Source of the DNA: Bin5 sp965218625
GTDB taxonomy: Bacteria > Chloroflexota > Anaerolineae > Caldilineales > Caldilineaceae
Length of the DNA: 19,973 nt
NCBI GenBank assembly: GCA_965218625.1
Contig: CBDCLG010000010.1
Span: 1 to 19,973, forward strand
Reading direction: 5' to 3'
The position numbers were made by a program, and so were the translations under genes. Positions 14,536 through 19,973 of the stretch are shown piece after piece. The notes under the pieces were generated by a model. That model was given only the letters and a program-made list of their open reading frames with translations. It was not told where the DNA came from and did no database searches. The stretch's first letter is position 1. Each line of letters opens with the position of its first letter.

Positions 14536-15012
14536 TCAGTGTGAAGTATCGCGCCTTCCCAGCAAGGCCGCATTCAGAGCTTCACCGCCGGCCTCCGCCT
14601 GCGCGAGAGCCGGCTCCAACTCCCGCAGCCGTTGCAATACAACCTCGCGCTGCTGCCAGAGCAGATTCCAGAGAAGGTCCTCACTTGCGGTTGCAGCCAG
14701 TATCGACAGCTTGAGATAGAAGTCGTCCTTCAGTTTCCGACTCACCCGCACCGGCGATTCCAGCCAATCGGTCAGCGCGTCGCGACCGGTGTCAGTTAGG
14801 CAGAACGGCTTGCGATCTGCCCCGCCCTTCTGTTCGTCCTGCTCGTCGGGCGCCACCAGCCCGTCGCGCTCCAATATTCGTAGGTTGTTGTAAATCTGCG
14901 CCTCGCGCAAAGGCCACAGCGGGCCAAGAGCTTCGCTGAAGCGGCTCTTCAGCTCGTATCCATGACTGGGCTTCTCGTTGAGAAGCGCCAACAGCGCGTG
15001 TTTCAGGCTCAT
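14536..15012 (-). CDS. PadR-family transcriptional regulator
   Basis: This 158-residue protein has the PadR N-terminal winged helix (residues 1-80: HALLALLNEKPSHGYELKSR, then AQIYNNLRILERDGLV, ending FCLTDTGRDAL) and a C-terminal helical domain used for dimerisation (about 85-158). PadR proteins usually repress their own operon, commonly one for membrane transporters, and release DNA on binding a small molecule or stress signal. Here it is first in the unit with the FtsX-like permease and ABC ATPase, and its promoter carries an 18-bp dyad over the -10 box, consistent with autorepression. An AGG lies directly before the ATG at 15012, so the ribosome site is weak. Confidence 0.93.
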   Translation of the reverse strand: MSLKHALLALLNEKPSHGYELKSRFSEALGPLWPLREAQIYNNLRILERDGLVAPDEQDEQKGGADRKPFCLTDTGRDALTDWLESPVRVSRKLKDDFYLKLSILAATASEDLLWNLLWQQREVVLQRLRELEPALAQAEAGGEALNAALLGRRDTSH

Positions 15013-15031
15013 CCTCGATACTCACTTAAAT

Positions 15032-15049
15032 TAGTAACTATAGTTAGTA
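15032..15049. promoter_or_regulatory. Probable PadR operator dyad
   Basis: TAGTAACTATAGTTAGTA is an 18-bp palindrome, with eight of nine half-site positions matching and a perfect 12-bp core. It overlaps the -10 box of the padR promoter (15046-15051) and the expected start point. A dyad in this place fits binding by a dimeric PadR repressor. Confidence 0.6.
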
Positions 15050-16325
15050 TAGCACAAAAAAACAGGCTGTCAAGTACCAATTTGAAAGAAACTCGTTTTG
15101 CCGCGTCCACCTGGCCCACAAATTCCTTTCTCCGGCTTCCCTCACAACTCGCTCCCCCGTTTTATCGCATCCCTCGCCGAACCGCATACGCAGCATCTTC
15201 ACCGCATCTCTCAGCTGCGCGGCCTTCGCAATAGATTCTGTTTCTTCGGGCGTGTCGAAGATGCTCATCTGTCGTACAGCCGGCACGAGTCCGCTGGCGC
15301 CCACTCCGATCAGCCGCACCGCCTCCCCCCTCTTGCGAAGCGCGGCCAGCAGATTATGAGCGATTCCGGAGATCTCCTCGCCGTCATGCACAGGTCGCGC
15401 CGCTGTGACCTGGCGCGTGCGCGTCGTGAAATCGGACCAACGAACCTTGAGCGTGACCGTACGCGCCGCCAATCCACTGCGTTGGAGTCGCGCGCCCACT
15501 TCGGCGGCCTGCTGGCGCAGCGCCCGACGCAGCGTCTCCGTATCCAATACATCTTGCGCGAAAGTCGTCTCCTGGCTGATCGACTTCGCCTCCCCGCGCG
15601 GTGACGACCGGCCGCAGATCGATTCCCTGCGCCTGTCTGTGAAGGTCATGGCCCAGCTTGCCGAACCGGCGTCCCAATTCATCAGACGATGCCGCAACTA
15701 CGTCGCCAACGGTTAGGATGCCAACGGCCGCCAGCCGCTCACGAGTTCGCGGGCCCACGCCCCAGAGCGCCTCCACCGGGAGCGGCGCCAGGAACTCCGC
15801 CTCGCGCTGCGGAGGCACCACCTGTATCGCCCTCGGGTAGTCACCGGAACTGGAGGCCGCTTTGCCCACATCCGTGGCGATCTTCGCCACCAGCTTGTTC
15901 GTCGCTACGCCCAATGAGGAAGGCAGCCCCAAACTCTCCTCCACTTGCGCCTGCAATGCGCGTGCCAGCGCCGTGGCATATTCGGAGCGACCGCTGACGT
16001 CCAGGAAAGCCTCATCAATCGAGAGTTGCTCCACCTGAGGCGTCATCCCATGCAAAATCTCCATAACCCGTTTTGAAACCAGCGCGTACTCTCGCATGTC
16101 TGCCGGCAGGATCTGCAGTTGCGGGCACAGCCGCACGGCCTGCGCCATGCCCATGGCCGAGCGGACGCCAAAGCGCCGCGCCGCGTAGGAGCAGGAAGAG
16201 ACGACCCCGCGGCTTTCGGGCCGGCCGCCTACTGCGAAGGGCAGGCCTCTAAGCTCTGCATGACGCTGCTCCTCTACCGCACAGTAAAACGCGTCAAGAT
16301 CGAAGTGGATGATTTTGCGGACCAT
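15044..16325 (-). pseudogene. dinB: DNA polymerase IV, disrupted by one frameshift
   Basis: This is a Y-family translesion polymerase. The first frame (from ATG 16325) has FDLDAFYCAVEE with catalytic D9, SYAARRFGVRSAMG at 46-59, SIDEAFLDVSG with D104 and E105, and the thumb helix-hairpin-helix (WGVGPRTRERLAAVGI). The little-finger domain continues in another frame (KSISQETTFAQDVLDTETL, then WSDFTTRTRQVTA). The switch falls at a C4 run (15592-15595), after residue about 244. Removing one base there restores the family phrase REAKSISQETTF and a protein of about 426 residues. Everything else is conserved, with no other stop. It is either a consensus error or a very recent mutation. The stop overlaps the padR promoter. 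Confidence 0.88.
15046..15073 (-). promoter_or_regulatory. Sigma70-type promoter of the padR operon
   Basis: On the minus strand TTGACA (15073-15068) and TATACT (15051-15046) are 16 bases apart. The start would be near 15039, giving a 5' UTR under 30 bases before the padR ATG at 15012. The whole promoter is inside the last codons of the upstream dinB gene, whose TAA is at 15044-15046. Confidence 0.7.
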
Positions 16326-16473
16326 AGCCACCGGCAGACCGAGCAATGCCAGACCGGAACTGCGTACCGAATGACGGCCGCCAACTCCAGGCTGGTATGA
16401 ATCGCCAAGGCAAACCAAATCAAGGAAGCCGCGTTCTCTTCCCTGATTCTATCACAGCTGGCGCAAGCCTATT

Positions 16474-16503
16474 TTGGCTTCGATTGGTGAAGGCAGATAT
16501 GAT
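16474..16503 (+). promoter_or_regulatory. Possible promoter of the EamA transporter
   Basis: TTGGCT (16474-16479) and TATGAT (16498-16503) are 18 bases apart, matching consensus at four and five of six positions, about 70 bases before the ATG. The surrounding 16326-16572 holds no other recognised signal apart from the ribosome site GGGAG (16563-16567). Confidence 0.35.
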
Positions 16504-16572
16504 GGTCCAGGACGCGCAAGAGGCTACGACACGTGTCGCCTTGCCCATCTTCCTCAAGTAGCGGGAGCAGAG

Positions 16573-17528
16573 ATGACCGAGAGACCGAGCGACGCCCGAG
16601 ACGCCTCGCCGGGACCAGGCGGCGCCGGGGAGGAGTTGGGCAGCGCACGCGGCATGGCGTTGATGATCAGCCTGCTGATGATCGACAGCATGCACTTCGT
16701 CTTCGCACGCCTCTTGTTTCCCCATATCGAGCCGGGCCTGGGCGCCTTCTACGTGATCAGCTTCGCCGCGCTTGAAGTCGGTCTCCTCGGGCTGCTCCTC
16801 GGCCGCCTACGCCTTGCCCCTCTACTCCGTCTGTGGCCGGTATTTATTGCAATCGGACTGTGCGTGGCGGCCAGCACCAACCTTAACTACGCCGCAATGG
16901 CATTCATTGACCCGGGCGTCGCCGCCATGGTCAGCAGGATGGCGGTGCTCTTCAGCCTCGGCCTTGGGATGCTGTGGCTGGGAGAGCGTTTCAATCTCGT
17001 GCAGGGTGCAGGTGCTCTACTTGCCCTGATCGGGCTTGCCGCCATCTCATTCCAGCCAGGAGACTATTTCGGCCTGGGCACCCTCATGGTGCTCGCTTCC
17101 ACCTTCCTCTACGCGCTGCACACTGCCTTGACCAAGCGATACACAAGCGAGGTGGATCTGCTCAATTTCTTCTTTTATCGACTGCTGCTGACAGCGGCGA
17201 TCTTGGCTCTGGCGAACGGCGTGCGCGGCAACTTTCGCCCTACCTGAGCATTCAGGCTTTGCCCTTCATCCTGCTGGTCGCCACCGTCGACATCGTAATC
17301 AGCCGCTTTCTCTACTATTGGGCGCTTCGCCAACTCGATATGAGCGTCTTTTCCGTCGCACTGGCGGCCAGCCCGGTGGCGGCGATTCTCTGGTCGCTCT
17401 TCCTGTTCGACGTCTTTCCCAGCGGTCAGCAGCTTCTTGGCGGCGCAGGTATCCTTGTCGGGGTCGTCCTCGTAACCGCAGTTCCCGTCTGGCAGCGACG
17501 GCGACTTCGGACCGGCGCAACTCCCTGA
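16573..17528 (+). pseudogene. EamA-family (DMT) transporter, disrupted by one frameshift
   Basis: This is a ten-helix type drug/metabolite transporter of about 318 residues if repaired. The N-terminal EamA repeat ends with the typical MLWLGERFNLVQGAGALLAL. The second begins GLGTLMVLASTFLYALHTAL and continues after the break with LYYWALRQLDMSVFSVALAASPV and ILWSLFLFDVFPSGQQLLGG. The first frame stops at 17245-17247 (after GVRGNFRPT), while the remaining helices lie in the other frame. Adding one base near the TTT at 17233-17235 gives GNFSPYLSIQ and joins them. The ATG at 16573 has GGGAG 5 bases before it. Substrate is unknown. It lies divergently from dinB and convergently with rsmI. Confidence 0.85.
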
Positions 17529-17557
17529 CGTAGCGGCCTGTTGCCTGCTATTGCAAG

Positions 17558-17603
17558 TCCGGCAATCGCCTCGCGACGGCGGTAAGCTGCCGGATTCTCT
17601 TTT
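17558..17603 (+). terminator. Probable terminator of the EamA gene
   Basis: TCCGGCA (17558-17564) pairs with TGCCGGA (17588-17594). Inside it CGCC (17567-17570) pairs with GGCG (17578-17581). A pyrimidine-rich TTCTCTTTT (17595-17603) follows. It lies 30 bases after the transporter stop, in the convergent gap before rsmI. Confidence 0.5.
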
Positions 17604-17644
17604 GCAGTTGAAGTGGAGTGTCCGGGCTCTGAATCGGGGCCTGC

Positions 17645-18311
17645 TTAGCGATCTCCGCCAACGACGACGACGTACTCCCCGCGGAGTGTCCTTCCCTCCA
17701 ACGCCTCGATGAGAGTGGAAATGCTGCCTCGCTGCACCTGCTCGTATAGCTTGGTAAGGTCATTGGCGAGTGCAGCGGGCCGGTCGCCGTAGACGGCAAG
17801 TGCATCTCTTAGAAAGGCCCGCAGGCGGTGCGGGCTCTCATAGAAGACAAGAGTGTGGGGCGATGCCGCGTCTACTTCCAGGAAGCGTCGCCGCGCCGCG
17901 GTCTTGCGCGGTGGAAAGCCGCGAAATGTGAAGCTGTGCAGAGGCAGTCCTGACAGCACCAGCGCAACAATCAAACCGGTCGGCCCTGGAATCGCCGAAA
18001 CCGGTATCTCTTCCTCCAGGGGCGCGCCGAACCGCGGAAAAGCCCGGGTCGGATATACCGGGCGTGCCCGCATTTGTAACCACCGCCGCCGACCTGCCGC
18101 TGCGGAGCGCGGCTACAATCCGCTCTACGGCCTGGCGTTCGTTGTGCTCGTGGTAGGAAATCTGGGGCGTGTCAATGTTGTAATGGCGCAGCAACCGGCC
18201 GGTCTTGCGCGTGTCCTCGGCCGCGATCAGGTCGACCGTACGCAACGTCTCCAACGCCCGCAAACTTATGTCGGCAAGATTGCCGATAGGCGTGGCGACC
18301 AGGTAGAGCAT
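17645..18311 (-). pseudogene. rsmI: 16S rRNA 2'-O-methyltransferase RsmI, disrupted by one frameshift
   Basis: RsmI methylates the ribose of C1402 in 16S rRNA with S-adenosylmethionine. The start MLYLVATPIGNLADISLRAL and the middle LIAAEDTRKTGRLLRHY and AGTPGISDPGF are diagnostic. After residue 97 the frame changes at a G4 run (18019-18022 on the plus strand). Dropping one base gives AVRRALEEEIPVSAIPGPTG and continues to FYESPHRL and RGEYVVVVGG. The repaired protein is about 221 residues, shorter than E. coli RsmI and without the usual C-terminal helical part. A third frame after the stop reads LAEIAKQAPIQSPDTPLQLQ, which might be lost C-terminal sequence, but that is a guess. It follows the aminotransferase by 107 bases on the same strand. 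Confidence 0.87.
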
Positions 18312-18418
18312 AATGGAATGTCTTGGAGCGGGCAGAGGCGGGCCGCGGAATCCTGCACGACGGTCGGTGCAAATCTGGCCGAGGGACCCGCCCAGTTTGC
18401 GTATTGCTCCCTGTTCCC

Positions 18419-19595
18419 CTACCCGGCGCCCATGAACTCCCCTATCGCGGTGAAAAGACGTTCAAGATCAGACGGCCACACCTCGCCCATGTGGCCGATG
18501 CGGAAAGCTCTGTCCTTGTAAGGTCCGTACCCATTGGCGATCTGCATTTCCTTCTTACCCAGGAATCGGTTGAGCCCGCCGATGTCCAACCCCGGACGGT
18601 TCTCAACAGTCGTCACCGTGTCGGACTCGTATCCGGCCTCTGCCATCAGTCCGAAGCCCCCTGCAATTGCCCAATCGCGGCACATCCGGGCGCAATACGC
18701 GTGGCGGGCGTAGCGGGCTTCCAGACCCTCGTCGAGAATGCGGTCCAACTGCACGCTCAAAGCCCGCAACAGCGAGATAGCCGGCGTTGCCGGAGTCGTG
18801 CTTCGCTGCCGGTACTTGTCGAGCTGCACAAAATCGAAATACCAGCCGCGATCTGTCAACGCAGCTGCGCGCGCCATGAGACGGTCGCTTACTGCCGTAA
18901 AGGCCAACCCGGGAGGGACAGCCAGCGCCTTCTGCGAGGATGTCAGCAGCAGGTCCAATCCCCAGTCGTCGAAAGGCAGATATACCCCGCTGAATGATGA
19001 AACCGCATCCCACGAGAATCAGGGTATCCGGACTCACTTTCCGTACGCACTCGGATATCGCCTGAACAGGACTGGCGACGCCCGTGCTCGTCTCATTGTG
19101 GACGACGGTCACCGCGTCAACCGGGCCTTCGGATTGCGCCGCGAGCAAGGACTCTTCAACCTGCTCCGGTTTCACCGCGGTGCTCCAAGGCAGACCCACC
19201 GCGATCGCCTCTTTTCCACAACCGGCTGCAACCTCATGCCAGCGCTTGCTGAATGCGCCGTTTATGAAATTGATTACCCGGCGGTCAACGGCGTTGCGGA
19301 TGGCTGCCTCCTGCAACCCTGTACCGGAGGCGGCCACGGTGAAAACGCGCGCGCGGGTGTGGTAGAGCTCCCTCAACTGCTCACTGCACTTGCCAAACAT
19401 CGACTCCAGTTCGTCGCTGCGGTGGCCGATCATCGGCGCGGCCTGCGCAGCCAGCACGGCCGGATGCACGTCGGTTGGGCCGGGCACGAATAGCCTTTGC
19501 GGCGGCTTATCCGCCGGCGTTTTCCTACCGTCGAATTGACTGCGTTCCGTGGCAAATTCAGCAGCCGTCGCAGTTGCTCTTGCAGTCGTCGTCAT
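18419..19595 (-). pseudogene. Class V PLP aminotransferase (alanine-glyoxylate/serine-pyruvate type), frameshifted
   Basis: This PLP enzyme of about 391 residues if repaired belongs to the serine-pyruvate/alanine-glyoxylate aminotransferase group. The first frame has LFVPGPTDVHPAVLAA, MIGHRSDE, TVAASGTGLQEAAIRN and VVHNETSTGVASPV. At a CCC run (19009-19011) the frame breaks after DTLILV. Removing one base restores DAVSSFSGVYLPFDDWGLDL and then LLLTSSQKALAVPPGLAF, where the lysine (about residue 222) is the PLP-binding residue. The second frame runs to the stop at 18419. The start is uncertain: ATG at 19595 is preferred over 19643, neither with a strong ribosome site. Its neighbour rsmI is on the same strand. 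Confidence 0.85.
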
Positions 19596-19711
19596 AGGTG
19601 TCGGCAACCTCACTTGGTCTTCGAAAGTTGGAACAAGCAGCATCTCTACAGGCGTGCCGGCAGGTCGGCAACTCTGCCGCTGAACTGCCCTTGCCCGACG
19701 AACGGCGCCCC

Positions 19712-19973
19712 CTAACTCTTGAGCGGCTCTACACAGGTGGGCTCGTCGTTACGCGGGTTGTTGACGACCTTGCTAACCGGGAAGGCACAGAGTTCCCCGC
19801 CGTTGAGCGGCCGCATCAGGTGCAGCAGCGGATCGGCTTTCTGCACGGCCGGATCCAGCCATTCGTCGTAGTTCTGCGGCTCGAGGATGACAGGCATTCG
19901 GTGATGGAGCGGCGCCATCTGCTCGTTTGCGTCGGTTGTCAGTAGCGTGCAGGATTCGATTACCGATCCGTCC
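19712..19973 (-). CDS. SRAP-domain protein (YedK/HMCES-like), C-terminal fragment
   Basis: The gene runs off the window end, so only the last 86 or so codons are seen, with the frame open to 19973. SCTLLTTDANEQMAPLHHRM leads into PVILEPQNYDEWLDP and then AFPVSKVVNNPRNDEP. This matches the end of SRAP domains, proteins that form a covalent crosslink to abasic sites in single-stranded DNA through an N-terminal cysteine (not visible here). The His in the LHHRMPVIL motif corresponds to the conserved catalytic histidine. In YedK/HMCES the protein shields abasic sites during replication. The frame is intact, unlike the four genes before it. Confidence 0.9.
   Translation of the reverse strand, partial: DGSVIESCTLLTTDANEQMAPLHHRMPVILEPQNYDEWLDPAVQKADPLLHLMRPLNGGELCAFPVSKVVNNPRNDEPTCVEPLKS

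Noticed and set aside
15592..19011. Programmed ribosomal frameshifting as the reason for the four broken genes
   Set aside because: None of these families is known for it, the shifts are of both signs, and I see no shared slippery site with a downstream structure.

Overview
The window looks like a GC-rich bacterial chromosome segment, most probably from the Chloroflexota (Anaerolineae/Caldilineae-like). This is an inference from content: a T-box-controlled valS, a cytochrome b6f-like complex with two Rieske proteins and a diheme cytochrome c, and PadR-controlled FtsX/LolD-type ABC genes. I see no phage, plasmid, CRISPR, tRNA or rRNA signal. The only mobile-looking item is a small palindromic element in front of valS.

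Layout. 1-194 is the 3' end of a RarD-like transporter. 251-967 (minus) is a SUKH (SMI1/KNR4) protein. 968-1848 has no gene: it holds a 160-bp inverted-repeat element, a sigma70-type promoter and a complete T-box leader ending in an intrinsic terminator, followed by valS (1849-4620). 4715-9297 is a respiratory operon with a near-consensus promoter and a 5'-UTR hairpin: Rieske 1, Rieske 2, a cytochrome b (b6/subunit IV fusion) and a membrane-anchored diheme cytochrome c, ending in a hairpin. Together these would make a quinol:cytochrome c oxidoreductase. Two plus-strand genes follow: a phosphoribosyltransferase and a phytanoyl-CoA dioxygenase-like oxygenase.

From 16325 down to 11274 the minus strand carries dinB and then a compact regulon: padR, an FtsX-like permease, a LolD/MacB-type ATPase and a duplicated membrane protein of unknown role. 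The padR promoter, with a PadR-type dyad over its -10 box, lies on the last codons of dinB. From 16573 to the end come an EamA transporter (plus), then rsmI, a class V aminotransferase and the C-terminal part of an SRAP (YedK/HMCES) protein, all minus.

The most striking whole-window pattern is that four consecutive genes between 15.0 and 19.6 kb (dinB, eamA, rsmI, aminotransferase) are each broken by one single-base frameshift in or beside a short homopolymer, while the complete genes before 15 kb read through intact. This suggests either a local consensus error or recent decay. The most interesting biology is the respiratory operon: near-duplicate Rieske proteins, one with a long Ala/Pro/Glu-rich N-terminus, and a cytochrome b with an APWY motif where PEWY is usual and a C-terminal extension of about 145 residues.
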